64,000 nucleotides of DNA from NCBI GenBank assembly GCA_900469475.1, contig UBXG01000009.1, positions 186,001-250,000 on the forward strand, read 5' to 3'. The notes under the pieces are model-generated. The model ran no database searches. It saw nothing but the letters and a program-made list of their open reading frames with translations, and was not told the DNA's origin. This DNA is from Hyphomicrobiales bacterium. Lineage in GTDB: Bacteria; Pseudomonadota; Alphaproteobacteria; Rhizobiales; Rhizobiaceae. Below are positions 53,466 to 63,511 of the stretch, one piece after another (the stretch's first letter is position 1; each line of letters opens with the position of its first letter). Position numbers and translations under genes: made by a program.

Positions 53466-54869
53466 ATGAGTATCGAGCCGATCGGTATCGCTGCCATTCT
53501 ATGCGGGCTCTTCTGCCTCTTCCTCGGCGATAGTGCAACCGTCATAGCCCTGGGGGTGGCGGCTGTATTCGGATCGGCAGCGGCAATGTTCGTCGGAGCC
53601 GCCAATATTCAGCCCGGCCATGTTATGCTCGGCTTCCTACTATTGGGTGTCATGACGCGGGAACGTGCAACACGCGAATTTCTCCACGCGTTGAAATTCG
53701 GCGAACCTGGCTTCTGGTTTGCCCTCCTTGTCTTTTATGGCGTGCTGAGCGCATACTTTTCGCCGCGGATTCTGTCGGGCGTCACCCAGATCGTACCCCT
53801 CGGCACGACAATATTTGACGATAGCCGATCGACGGTTCCGCTTGTTCCTGTTTCAAGCAATCTTACGCAAAGTGTCTACATGGTTGGCAATCTTCTTTGC
53901 TACGCGTTGACGGTTGCAATTGCCTCCAATTGGCGCGGCTTTAATGCGGTCTTGACCGGGCTTCTTGCCTATGCCGTTGCCAACACTGCCTTTGCATTTC
54001 TTGACGTCGCCACCTATTCCACGGGCACACAAGGTATGCTCGCCTTCATACGAAATGCCCAGTATGTTCTCCATACCGACGATCAGATTGCTGGCGTCAA
54101 ACGCATTGTTGGATCATTCACCGAAGCCTCTTCCTTTGCACGCTCAACCCTCGGTGTCTTTGCCTTCACCGGCACGCTCTGGCTCTGTGGCCGCCGTCCT
54201 TATCTCACTGGTTTTGTCGCCGTAACGTCACTTATCCTGGTTGTGATGTCGACATCTTCAACCGGCCTTGTCGGCGCACCCGTGATGGGTTTGATCCTTT
54301 ACCTGACGGCAATTGCCGTCGGAGGGCATAAGAATGCCCGCCGCTTCAGTACCCTGGCGATCGTATTCATACCGACGATTGCGACCGCGGCGGCACTACT
54401 GATCGCGATAGATCCTGAGGTGTCGAAGACCGTATATAATTACATCGACATCATCGCACTCGGCAAATCCACGTCCGACTCCGCCGTTGAGCGGGGTTCC
54501 TGGAATATGGCCGCAATCCAGAATGTCGTCGACACCATGGGCGTAGGCGTCGGCCTCGGCACTGCTCGCACCTCCAGCTTTGCCCTTGCCCTTCTTGCAA
54601 ATGTCGGCATCGCCGGTACGGTTTTCTATCTGCTTTTCGCCTTCGGAGCATTGATCAGGAAGCGTGGAACCCCTGGCAGCCTTACCGCGGATGCGCGGCT
54701 GGCGGCCTGCAACGGCTGCTTCGGCCTCCTTGTCGGCGATATGCTCGTCAGCCCCGTCATCGATCAGGGCCTATTCTTCTGCATGCTTGCCGGACTGGCG
54801 TCGGCCCTACCGGAACGCAGCAGACAACATACACGCACCGGTCGCCCTATAGGAGTAGTCACCATATGA
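53466..54869 (+). CDS. Polysaccharide polymerase-like membrane protein (Wzy type)
   Basis: A 467-residue inner-membrane protein with about ten or more hydrophobic helices, beginning IGIAAILCGLFCLFLGDSATVIALGVAAVFG. A large loop follows TTIFDDSRSTVPLVPVSS, and a stretch near SSTGLVGAPVMGLILYLTAIAV resembles O-antigen polymerases. It is presumed to polymerise lipid-linked EPS repeats in the periplasm. Its stop overlaps the glycosyltransferase start by 4 bp (ATGA). Family identity is by topology and position, not by strong motif. Confidence 0.7.
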   Translation: MSIEPIGIAAILCGLFCLFLGDSATVIALGVAAVFGSAAAMFVGAANIQPGHVMLGFLLLGVMTRERATREFLHALKFGEPGFWFALLVFYGVLSAYFSPRILSGVTQIVPLGTTIFDDSRSTVPLVPVSSNLTQSVYMVGNLLCYALTVAIASNWRGFNAVLTGLLAYAVANTAFAFLDVATYSTGTQGMLAFIRNAQYVLHTDDQIAGVKRIVGSFTEASSFARSTLGVFAFTGTLWLCGRRPYLTGFVAVTSLILVVMSTSSTGLVGAPVMGLILYLTAIAVGGHKNARRFSTLAIVFIPTIATAAALLIAIDPEVSKTVYNYIDIIALGKSTSDSAVERGSWNMAAIQNVVDTMGVGVGLGTARTSSFALALLANVGIAGTVFYLLFAFGALIRKRGTPGSLTADARLAACNGCFGLLVGDMLVSPVIDQGLFFCMLAGLASALPERSRQHTRTGRPIGVVTI

Positions 54870-56905
54870 GCGCTGGCGCCCTTTTTGCGGTCAACGGCCG
54901 CTTCCTCGGTCAGAATCCAACGGGCGTGCAGCGTTACGCATCGAATGTGGTGCGCGCGCTCAACACGGCGCTTGCCGCCGCCGATGAACGGGCGGCGATC
55001 ATTGCCCCTTCCGGGACAACGGATCCGGGGTTCAGTCATATGCCGCTAATGCAATCCGGAGCGCTTTCCGGCCATCCGTGGGAACAGATCACCTTGCCGG
55101 CACAATGGCATGGCCGCCTTCTCAATCTCTGTAACACGGCGCCGGCGACCAAGGCGGATCAGATCGTATGCATCCACGACGCCAATGTCTTCACCACGCC
55201 GGATAGCTATAGCCGGGCTTTCCGGATCGTCTATCAGACGCTTCAACCGCTTCTCGTAAAGCGCTCGGCTCGCATCGTGACCGTGTCGCATGCCGCGGCG
55301 CGCCAGATCACAAGACATCTGCCGATCCGGATCGAAGACATCGCCGTTCTTCCCAACGGTCACGAACATGCCTTTGGCTGGGATCCGGCGCTTGCGCAGA
55401 TTGCGCCGAGCTTCGTCGCCGAAACCTTCGAGCGATGCGATCGTCAGTTCATCCTGGCACTCGGCTCCAAGGCGCGACACAAGAACCTTGCACTACTCGT
55501 CGACGCCGCACCGGGGCTCGACGAGATGGGTATCGATATCGTCATTGCCGGCGGCGATGCAGGAATTTTCGTCCCGGGCGCACTCAAGGAACGGCCGAAC
55601 GTCCATATGATAGGACGTGTTTCGGATCACGACTTGGCTTACCTGCTCGAAAGAGCGCTTTGCCTTGCCTTTCCATCCCTAACGGAAGGCTTCGGTCTGC
55701 CGATCGTGGAGGCGATGGCGCGTGGCTGCCCTGTCGTTGCCTCTTACTGTGCAAGCATACCGGAAGTCTGCGGCGACGCTGCTCTGCTTGCCTCGCCGAC
55801 CGACCCGGCGGCATGGGTTCGACAAATCAGAACGCTGAAGGAATCTCCGGGATTGCGCATCGATCTGATGGGACGAGGATACGACCAGATCAAGAATTTC
55901 TCCTGGTCGCAAACGGCGGCCGGCTATATGGAGCTGCTGGCGCAGCCCATCGCGCGGCCAAAAACCTATAAGCCCTCCGGAATCGGAACTCCCCATATCG
56001 CGGTGATCGTCGCGACGCGAGGACGGCCGGCGACCGTAAACGCGACCGTGCGCCACCTGCTGGCCACGCAGACGCTAAAACCCAAAACGGTCATCGTCTC
56101 CTGTATCGATGCCGCCGATGCCGGTAATCTCATCGGTCATCCCGACGTGACAGTCGTAACAGGCCCCGGTGGGTTGACGAAGCAACGAAATACCGCGCTG
56201 TTGAACATCCCCGAGGAATGCGAGATCGTCGCCTTTTTTGACGATGATTTCCTGGCAGACGCGAACTGGCTTGCGGCGGCGGCAAGGGCGTTTCGCGATG
56301 ATAATCAGATCGTGGGCTTCACCGGCCGTGTGCTGGCCGATGGCGTCGGCGGTCCGGGAATCGGCCTTGAGGAAGCATTGCGCCTTGTCGAGACCGCGCC
56401 GGCGAGCGACGGGACCTGGGTAGAGCCCTACAGCCCCTACGGATGCAACATGGCCTTCCGGGCGGAGGCTATCGGTGAAACACGCTTCGACGAACGTCTG
56501 GTCCTTTATGGCTGGCTGGAGGATCGCGACTTTGCCGCAGCTCTCGGCAAGCAAGGGGGTCGCTTCGTCAAATGCGGGGAAGCTTTCGGGGTGCATATGG
56601 GCGTGAAGAGCGGCCGCGTCAGCGGGGACCGCTTCGGCTATTCGCAGGTGATCAACCCCATTTACATGCTGCGTAAGGGAACAATGACAGGCCCGATGGT
56701 CGCCAATCACATCTTATCCAACATGGCCATGAACTTCTCGCGCGCCGTCTGGCCGGAGCCTTTCGTCGACAGATGGGGGCGCGCAAAAGGCAATCTCATT
56801 GCAATCAAGGATCTCCTTTATGGGCGCCTTGAACCCGAACGGGCGGCAAAATTGCCGACGCGAAGCAAGGCAGAACAACTCAAGTCAGAGGTGAGGACTA
56901 GATGA
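54866..56905 (+). CDS. Two-domain glycosyltransferase (GT4 plus GT2)
   Basis: A 679-residue protein with two glycosyltransferase domains. Residues about 1-370 are GT4-like with GSKARHKNLALLVDAAPGL and SLTEGFGLPIVEAMARGCPVVAS (EX7E motif). Residues about 375-640 are GT2-like with HIAVIVATRGRPATVNATVRHLL and a DDDF metal-binding motif (VAFFDDDFLADANWLAAAARAF). It could add two consecutive sugars. ATG overlaps the Wzy-like stop, and the next gene begins by overlap (ATGA), so expression is coupled across three genes. Linkages cannot be deduced. Confidence 0.88.
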   Translation: MSAGALFAVNGRFLGQNPTGVQRYASNVVRALNTALAAADERAAIIAPSGTTDPGFSHMPLMQSGALSGHPWEQITLPAQWHGRLLNLCNTAPATKADQIVCIHDANVFTTPDSYSRAFRIVYQTLQPLLVKRSARIVTVSHAAARQITRHLPIRIEDIAVLPNGHEHAFGWDPALAQIAPSFVAETFERCDRQFILALGSKARHKNLALLVDAAPGLDEMGIDIVIAGGDAGIFVPGALKERPNVHMIGRVSDHDLAYLLERALCLAFPSLTEGFGLPIVEAMARGCPVVASYCASIPEVCGDAALLASPTDPAAWVRQIRTLKESPGLRIDLMGRGYDQIKNFSWSQTAAGYMELLAQPIARPKTYKPSGIGTPHIAVIVATRGRPATVNATVRHLLATQTLKPKTVIVSCIDAADAGNLIGHPDVTVVTGPGGLTKQRNTALLNIPEECEIVAFFDDDFLADANWLAAAARAFRDDNQIVGFTGRVLADGVGGPGIGLEEALRLVETAPASDGTWVEPYSPYGCNMAFRAEAIGETRFDERLVLYGWLEDRDFAAALGKQGGRFVKCGEAFGVHMGVKSGRVSGDRFGYSQVINPIYMLRKGTMTGPMVANHILSNMAMNFSRAVWPEPFVDRWGRAKGNLIAIKDLLYGRLEPERAAKLPTRSKAEQLKSEVRTR

Positions 56906-58620
56906 CGCAAAACGCCCCGTCTCTACTGGAACGGTCGTCACGGCTTTGGCGGTTGGACGAACTGCCCGCGGACAAGACCAGCGAAGGGCCGGTCGCGCTC
57001 CTGCGATCGTTGTGCATGCTCGCCCTGCGACACAAGACGAAGCTTATTCTTTGCACGGCAGTTGGCGTCGGCCTGGCAGCAGCCTATGCCCATTCATTGC
57101 CGCGCACCTACACGGCGACGGCCACTGTCCTGCTCGAACCTCGCCACCTCTCTCTGACTTCAAGCCAGGACGCCCAGAATTTCGACCTCAACAGGGCGGA
57201 CGGCGAGCTTCAAATCATCCGTTCCGAGCGTCTGCTCTCGGCCGTATTCAGCAGCCTTAATCTTGGCAACAACCCGGAGCTTGGCCCGCAGCCGCCAAGC
57301 ATAAGTGCGTTTGTCATCGGCAACATAACGGGTGCAATAAACTACGTGTGGTCTGCCATAAGCAGCCCCGACACGGGGAAAGCCCCTCGTTCCGATACCA
57401 CGTCGGGCACAACGGCAAATAGCTCGGCTGGCGATGCGTACCAAGCAGCCTTCTCGAATTTCACACAGCATCTGGACGCTCGCCGTGTCGGTCAATCCTA
57501 TGTTATCGAGATCAGCTATTCCTCGTCCAATCCGACGCTTGCGGCACGCATCGCGAACGCCACCGTTTCCGCCTACATCCTGCAGGCCGTGAGCTTCAAG
57601 GACGAAATGGCCCGGGCGGGAACCGAGGTTCTTCAGTGGCGCCTCGACGCGCTGGCAGCCCAGGTTACCGCCGCGACCGATGCCATGAAGCTGGGAGCCT
57701 TGCCTGCGGTACCGACGCCCGACGGCGATGCACGAATTATTGGCGCGGCACTCGTACCGCTCAGTCCATCGGGGCCACGCGCCACCTTGATTACCGTTTT
57801 GGGCGGTATTCTCGGCGTGCTCTTCGGCTTCTCGATCATCGTCCTCAATATCGCCTTCGATCGCAAGGTTCGCAATGCGAAAGATCTGGCGCGGGATACG
57901 GGGGTACCATGTCTCGGAAGCCTTCCGGATCCAGCTGGCTGGGCGAGCACCTTGCGTGGGACCTACAGCAGAAAGTCCTCGGTTGCTATCAATCAGCCAG
58001 GCAGCGCCTACGCCATGGCCATTCACAATCTCAGGACATCCATCGAGATCGCATGCTCGACCATTCGAAATGAGCGAGGACTGATCATCGCGATTACCGG
58101 ATGGGAGCCGGGTCAAGGCATCTCGAAGATGGGCGTCAGTCTGGCGCAATTCCTCAGTCGAAGCGGCCGGCATGTCACCCTCTTTTATGACGAGGCGGGC
58201 CAGCACAATCACAGCAATCGCGAGTCGGACGATCTGCTGATGACATCGCTGGCGGATGCTCTCGTCGACGATATGCGGCCCGAGCAGATATTGCTTTCCA
58301 ACGGACGCAATGACGGACAAGGCATCGCCCGTTTTCCGATCCATTCCACCAATGCCCTGACCAATCTCTATGTCGATTTCCGCGACAGAAGGGCAGGACG
58401 GATCGTGGAGACGGCAAGGGCCAGAGGCGACGTACTCCTGGCGTTGCCTCCCGTCGGCAGCTCGTCGGATGCGGTTGCATTGTCAGTCCACGCCGATGCC
58501 GTGGTGGTGATTGCCAGCGCCGGCAGGACAACGACCGACCAGGTCAACGATACCTTGCTACAATTGCGACGCGCCGGCGCCAATGTCATAGGCACGGTCA
58601 TCGATCTGGCAAAGGCATGA
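56902..58620 (+). CDS. Wzz/BY-kinase-like EPS co-polymerase, P-loop degenerate
   Basis: A 572-residue protein with a Wzz topology: helix near 46-66, a periplasmic region of about 230 residues, and a helix near 294-318. A cytoplasmic BY-kinase-like domain follows. The Walker A equivalent reads TGWEPGQGISKMG (residues 399-411), without the GK(S/T) lysine. The A' segment is VTLFYDEAGQ instead of the usual DxD-type, and the C-terminus has no tyrosine cluster. It is probably a structural co-polymerase that has lost kinase activity. It pairs with the ExoF-like outer-membrane export protein. Confidence 0.8.
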   Translation: MTQNAPSLLERSSRLWRLDELPADKTSEGPVALLRSLCMLALRHKTKLILCTAVGVGLAAAYAHSLPRTYTATATVLLEPRHLSLTSSQDAQNFDLNRADGELQIIRSERLLSAVFSSLNLGNNPELGPQPPSISAFVIGNITGAINYVWSAISSPDTGKAPRSDTTSGTTANSSAGDAYQAAFSNFTQHLDARRVGQSYVIEISYSSSNPTLAARIANATVSAYILQAVSFKDEMARAGTEVLQWRLDALAAQVTAATDAMKLGALPAVPTPDGDARIIGAALVPLSPSGPRATLITVLGGILGVLFGFSIIVLNIAFDRKVRNAKDLARDTGVPCLGSLPDPAGWASTLRGTYSRKSSVAINQPGSAYAMAIHNLRTSIEIACSTIRNERGLIIAITGWEPGQGISKMGVSLAQFLSRSGRHVTLFYDEAGQHNHSNRESDDLLMTSLADALVDDMRPEQILLSNGRNDGQGIARFPIHSTNALTNLYVDFRDRRAGRIVETARARGDVLLALPPVGSSSDAVALSVHADAVVVIASAGRTTTDQVNDTLLQLRRAGANVIGTVIDLAKA

Positions 58621-58685
58621 TGCACGTCAAATCAAATCGGTAGTACTTGCTTCAAGGCACCTGCCATTCAATAAGATAAATTCCC

Positions 58686-59687
58686 ATGAAACCGCCAAGA
58701 ATTGCCGTCGTCATTACCTGCTGGAATTATGAAGCCTATGTGGCGAATGCGATCCGCAGCGTCGTATCGCAGGATTGCGACGAATGCGAACTTGTCGTCA
58801 TCGACGACGGTTCCACCGATACATCATGGGATGTCATCCAACGCGAAGGTGTTGCAGCCTACCGCATTGAAAACAGCGGTCAGAGGGCGGCCGGCCTTTA
58901 TGGCCTGGAGCGCACGCGGGCGCCCTTCGTGCTGTTTCTGGATGCGGATGACGAGCTGGCGCCGGGCTCCCTTGCGACCATCCTCTCGGAATTGGACGAC
59001 GACGTTGCCAAACTTCAATTCTCTCTGACACGGATCGATCACCGTGGAGACACTCTCGGCGCCGGCACGACCCTCGAAGGATTTCGAGATCGCCACGTGA
59101 TTGCAGACAGCGTGCTGCATACGGGTGTTTATACCACCCCTCCGACATCGGGAAATGTCTTCAGACGCGACGTCTGCGAATATTTGAGAGAAATGGATTA
59201 CGATCCAGCGATCGATGGATTGCCGCTCTTCGTCGCCCCTTTCATGGGCGATATCGTCAGCCTGCCCCAAAGGCTTGGGCGCTACCGCATCCACGACAAA
59301 AATTTTTCCGGACTAGGACGCGCGGTCGATCCAGCCCCGTTGCGCCAGGAGCTGCGCCGATTTGTTATGAGGATGGAGCACTTGCGCCGAATTCTGGAGA
59401 GAACCGGACGCGCAGACGCGCTCGTTCGACCGGAAGAGGCCTATTATTATATCGAGCGCAATTTCTATCTGGCGATCGCGGAAGGCAGGCGCCCCCCGAT
59501 CAAGTGCTTCCTTTCTCTGCTGCGAAAACTCCAATACCAGCGATACCCGTTGAAGACCAAGGGGACGATTGCGGCATTTTGCCTGCTCACGATGATATTG
59601 CCGAACCGGAACGCCCGCCGCGGCCTCGCCTACCGGCTGAACGGCGGTAACCGTTCGACCGTCGGACTCCTACAGGCGTTGATGTAA
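58686..59687 (+). CDS. Glycosyltransferase family 2
   Basis: A 333-residue GT2 (GT-A fold) enzyme: IAVVITCWNYEAYVANAIRSVVSQDCDECELVVIDDGSTD at the N-terminus and the metal-binding LFLDADDELAPGSL around residues 95-108. It should transfer a sugar from a nucleotide sugar to the growing EPS unit on the cytoplasmic side. It ends the plus-strand EPS operon, 65 bp after the Wzz-like gene. The acceptor is unknown. Confidence 0.9.
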   Translation: MKPPRIAVVITCWNYEAYVANAIRSVVSQDCDECELVVIDDGSTDTSWDVIQREGVAAYRIENSGQRAAGLYGLERTRAPFVLFLDADDELAPGSLATILSELDDDVAKLQFSLTRIDHRGDTLGAGTTLEGFRDRHVIADSVLHTGVYTTPPTSGNVFRRDVCEYLREMDYDPAIDGLPLFVAPFMGDIVSLPQRLGRYRIHDKNFSGLGRAVDPAPLRQELRRFVMRMEHLRRILERTGRADALVRPEEAYYYIERNFYLAIAEGRRPPIKCFLSLLRKLQYQRYPLKTKGTIAAFCLLTMILPNRNARRGLAYRLNGGNRSTVGLLQALM

Positions 59688-59722
59688 CAAAGGCATCCTT
59701 CACGCGCGGCACAATCGAAGCA

Positions 59723-61162
59723 TCACCGACGATCGGCCAATTCAAATCGTCCTTGGCCGGCGATCAAGCGCATGCCAAGCGCCAGCAGCGTGCCGACATA
59801 GGCCGCTGCACCGGTTCCAGCCACGAAGACAAGCTCGAGAACATGGTTCAAGGCACGACCTGCCAATTCGTCGCGCAGTATTACGACCCATAAGACCATG
59901 ACAATGGCAGCAAATCCGATTTTCCAGAGATTCTTCAGCTGTGCCCATATTCCAAGCCCCAGTTGCCGCCGCACCTCATCCAGATAGAACGCGAACATGA
60001 TGGTCGAAAGAAGCACCCTTGCGGCACTGACGCCCGTGATCGAGAAAAGATAGAAGCCGATCGATATCAGTATGACCCGCAGGCACAAATCGATGCTGTT
60101 CAACCTGAAAAGGACATGCGGGCGATCAAGCGCAAGGCTGACCGAATACAGCGTCTGAAAATAAGGTATTGGGATCACGGACAGGGATAGAAGGCTAAGC
60201 AAAGGAGCGGCGTCTTTCCATTTCTCACCTAGAAGCAGATCCGTGACGAGATCTGCCGTCAAAAATATTCCGATGCAAGCGGGGATCGAAATAAGCATCG
60301 CGAACCGAGCCGCCTTTAGAAATGCCAGACGCATTCGCTGCCGATCAGAAGTTATGAGCGAGAATGCAGCCATCACCGGCTGCAATGCGGGACCGATGAG
60401 AGACTGTGTTGGAACGACCGAGACATCGCTGGCAATTGCATAGCGTCCAAGCGTCGTGCTATCGGTCGTCGCGCCGATGAGAAAGCGATCGAACTGCCAG
60501 TTGAGCGCTGAAATCAATTGTGCGGAACTAAACCATCCAACGAATCCGGCGAAATCCGAGAGACGCCGCAGCGAAAACGCCGGCCGATATGGTGCAAGCA
60601 GATAGGAAACCACCACAGCCGCGACTGAATTGGTGACGAAATTCGCGGCGATTGCCCAATAGCTTCCTCCCGAAAAGACCGTGATCATCGCAATGACAAA
60701 GGCACATAGTTTCCCGCTGAACTCCAGAAGAAAGGTCTGACGAAAGCCGAGCTCTCGGACGAAATGTACCATCGCCGGACTACAGAAACCCCTGGCAATC
60801 GGCCCGATCGCCAGAACGGCAATCAGCGGAGTGAGTTGCGGATTGTGATTGATCCACGAGAAGGGCCACGCGGCGGCCAGTACGATGAGTGCAATCAGGC
60901 CGCTTCTTACGACACTCAGGGTAAAGCCCGTATCGAGGTGGCTCTTGTCGACAATATCGAGCCGAACCATCGCCTGCGTCACCGGCACTTCCAACACCGT
61001 ATCGACAACCACGACAAGCGACATCGCCAGCGCCGCCAAACCGAAATCGGCGGGAGTCAGGATGCGAGCGAAGAGAAGAAGCGTGCAGAAATCGACGAGG
61101 CGGCCGATAAAGCGTGAAACGACGAGCCAACCGGCTCCCTTGAAGGCTTTGAACGCAAGCAT
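59723..61162 (-). CDS. Oligosaccharide flippase-like protein (Wzx/PST family)
   Basis: A 479-residue protein with about twelve helices of the polysaccharide transport (Wzx-like) family: GAGWLVVSRFIGRLVDFCTLLLFARILTPADFGLAALAMSLVVVVD at the start and GYLLAPYRPAFSLRRLSDFAGFVGWFSS-type loops. It should flip lipid-linked EPS repeats across the inner membrane. AGGATCGC precedes the ATG. It is on the strand opposite the glycosyltransferases and shares the minus strand with the HAD gene upstream. A 61-codon ORF in the 219-bp gap before it is unsupported. Confidence 0.88.
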   Translation of the reverse strand: MLAFKAFKGAGWLVVSRFIGRLVDFCTLLLFARILTPADFGLAALAMSLVVVVDTVLEVPVTQAMVRLDIVDKSHLDTGFTLSVVRSGLIALIVLAAAWPFSWINHNPQLTPLIAVLAIGPIARGFCSPAMVHFVRELGFRQTFLLEFSGKLCAFVIAMITVFSGGSYWAIAANFVTNSVAAVVVSYLLAPYRPAFSLRRLSDFAGFVGWFSSAQLISALNWQFDRFLIGATTDSTTLGRYAIASDVSVVPTQSLIGPALQPVMAAFSLITSDRQRMRLAFLKAARFAMLISIPACIGIFLTADLVTDLLLGEKWKDAAPLLSLLSLSVIPIPYFQTLYSVSLALDRPHVLFRLNSIDLCLRVILISIGFYLFSITGVSAARVLLSTIMFAFYLDEVRRQLGLGIWAQLKNLWKIGFAAIVMVLWVVILRDELAGRALNHVLELVFVAGTGAAAYVGTLLALGMRLIAGQGRFELADRR

Positions 61163-61381
61163 GCGATCCTAATGCTCCGTCTGTCTGGGACCCGGCCCAC
61201 GGCTGCGACGACGCAACGGATGAACCTGATGTCGAAAGCAACTCGTCGCCGACGACCGATCCGGGGCCTTGCAGGCCGGAATCACCTCGGTCCTCGATGC
61301 AGAATCCGCAACTTTCCTTAAGGCGCCAGGATAGCTAAGCGCCATATTACTCATGTACATATCCTTGGCAGCCTCCATTAT

Positions 61382-63349
61382 TCAGCGATACAGACGGGCC
61401 GAGAACCCTCGCAACACATGCGCCATTTCCAGCGCTGCAAGCAGCGGCGGCTTGAAGCGGGGAAAATCTCGAGCGATGGCGCCCTCACGCCAAAGATGGG
61501 ATTTCACCGACATCAGCTTCGCGGCCAGGGCGACTTTCTGCGAATGATTGAGCACTTGAACATGATCGGACCGGCCAAAATCCACGGAGCGGGCGCCGAC
61601 GTCGAGCGCGATCACATCACTCGGACTTGGATTGATGATCGCCTGCTTCAGACGAAGCCATGCACTCCCGGCATCCCGCAGGACCTGACCTCCCGTCTCG
61701 GCCTGTTCGATATATTGCAGCGCGCCAAACAGAAGCGGGTTTCCGATCGACGGATCCACGACGCCGAACCGGATATCTCCGGCATTGGAGATGACGGCAC
61801 CCTCGGCTGTCTCGCTGAAATGACGAACGGAAGAGAGTGCCGGCTCGAACAGGCTTTCGATGATCTGCCAGTACCGTAGAATGACGGTTTCCGGCTTGAA
61901 AGGGTTATAAAGATTCTGCTCGACGACAAGGCCGGCGACCCTGGGAAAATGATCCTCACTCAGACCCTTGTAGTTGCACCGGGCAAACTGGATCGTCTCG
62001 AAGCGCTGTTGAGGAAACCCCGCAGACAACAGGCGCTGCGTGCTGCCGTAAAAGCCGGTATCGCAAAGTATGATGCGCTGCGCTCCGGCAGAGATCTGTT
62101 CCAGGTGGCGAGCAAAGAGATCGTTCTGTTTGCGAATGTCATCAAGAACGTCTCGCCCAGCATCCGTATCCAGAAGGGCAAAGAACCGCGCTGGATCGAA
62201 TATATGGCGCCAGGTATCAGGCAATTCATAGGCACGCCCACCTAGGGCGCGAGCGACATCTGCAAAGCTTCCACCCTGGAATTCGCGTCCAAGCTCATCC
62301 AGGACCGCGGGGCTTCGAAGGACGACCGCCGAGCGCGCGGCCACGAGCCTCGAAATCTGAATATTGTCACGCTTGAGATCGAGGGGAAGCCCTAGCTTCT
62401 GCACAACGCGTTCGAACGCCTCGCGGATGCCGATGCCGCCACGCGCGCAGAAGAGCAGCGCGGTGTCATGCCCAAGTCTGGCCTGCGCAGCATAGAGCCA
62501 GATATAGAGACAAAATTCTGCAACGATCGGCCCGAAGATATCTCGGCCAAACAAGACCTTGTCGCTTAGCGTGGGGGGCGGAGGGACGTGCCGCCAAGGC
62601 TGCTTCCCCAATCGACTGATCGCCTCGGTTTTTGCTCCGTCCACGCGCGAGACGTAGCGTTCCAATCGGCTCTTGGGCAGGTGAAGTGTACGCAATCCCA
62701 TCGAGTCCGGCATTCGAAAATCGGCGATATCGTCATCGCCTATGTGCAAGACGCGAGATGGAGCAACGGACTCGTTCTCGAGCATGACGGAGAACAATGC
62801 GCCATAGCGCTTGCTTGCCTGGGCGTCAGCGCTCGAATAGACGCGATCGATCAGGCCTGGGCCGTGAAAATGATTGATCAGCACTGTAAGCTCTGCAGCG
62901 GAAAGCGCTGTATCGCTGACGGCGACGATACGGGTTCCCGCCTGGCGAAACTGCCGCAGCAGGGCAGCAAGCCAGGCGTTTGCGCGAAGAGCCGTCTTCT
63001 CGACCGAAAGCTCTATAGCGATGCGCTCTCCGACAAGATCGTCCGGCAAGCCAAGCAATTGGAGCTGCCTGCGGATAATGTCGCTCAGTTGCACTTCGCC
63101 AACCCCTCCGCCCATGTTGAGCGCGCGATAGGCGAACTTCTGCGCGAGAAGGCGACACCTGACCAGTTCAGCCTTCTCGACAAACAGTCCCTTTTCTTTC
63201 AGGAGGCGGGCAAACCGGGTTTCGCCGGCGGCAATGCGCGAACGCTGCGACGTTCCGCGGCGCAACAGCAGTGTGTCGAATACATCGGTGGAAATCAGGT
63301 CGATTTCGCTAAGATTCTTGTAGACATCGTCGAGGCTTGGCCGCAGCAC
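61382..63349 (-). CDS. Large HAD-superfamily protein of polysaccharide locus
   Basis: A 655-residue protein. I start it at GTG 63349, which has GAGGGAG seven bases upstream; the longer TTG at 63412 has no ribosome site. HAD-like motifs are present: DVFDTLLL (motif I), AVSDTALSAAEL (motif II) and HIGDDDIADF (motif III/IV). The C-terminal 400 residues hold no motif I know (DNIQISRLVAARSAV, GFYGSTQRLL, FARCNYKGLSEDHFP). Similar HAD proteins occur in rhizobial EPS regions. It could phosphohydrolyse or modify a sugar phosphate. Function unknown. Confidence 0.7.
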   Translation of the reverse strand: MLRPSLDDVYKNLSEIDLISTDVFDTLLLRRGTSQRSRIAAGETRFARLLKEKGLFVEKAELVRCRLLAQKFAYRALNMGGGVGEVQLSDIIRRQLQLLGLPDDLVGERIAIELSVEKTALRANAWLAALLRQFRQAGTRIVAVSDTALSAAELTVLINHFHGPGLIDRVYSSADAQASKRYGALFSVMLENESVAPSRVLHIGDDDIADFRMPDSMGLRTLHLPKSRLERYVSRVDGAKTEAISRLGKQPWRHVPPPPTLSDKVLFGRDIFGPIVAEFCLYIWLYAAQARLGHDTALLFCARGGIGIREAFERVVQKLGLPLDLKRDNIQISRLVAARSAVVLRSPAVLDELGREFQGGSFADVARALGGRAYELPDTWRHIFDPARFFALLDTDAGRDVLDDIRKQNDLFARHLEQISAGAQRIILCDTGFYGSTQRLLSAGFPQQRFETIQFARCNYKGLSEDHFPRVAGLVVEQNLYNPFKPETVILRYWQIIESLFEPALSSVRHFSETAEGAVISNAGDIRFGVVDPSIGNPLLFGALQYIEQAETGGQVLRDAGSAWLRLKQAIINPSPSDVIALDVGARSVDFGRSDHVQVLNHSQKVALAAKLMSVKSHLWREGAIARDFPRFKPPLLAALEMAHVLRGFSARLYR

Positions 63350-63511
63350 GAGATAACTCCCTCGGCGTTCACCGGAATAGTAATAATCGACATAGTCGTA
63401 ATTTATTCGCAATCAAATCCGGCGCTCATCAGAAGACGAGCCGATCCGCCGATGATCTAACTACACAAATACGGATATATCAAGTAAAATTGCAATATAT
63501 ATTGAGTATTC

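Noticed and set aside
61169..61378. A 60-70 codon ORF upstream of the flippase gene
   Set aside because: It has AAGGA before one ATG, but its second half is arginine/serine-rich, as in out-of-frame reading; evidence is too weak.
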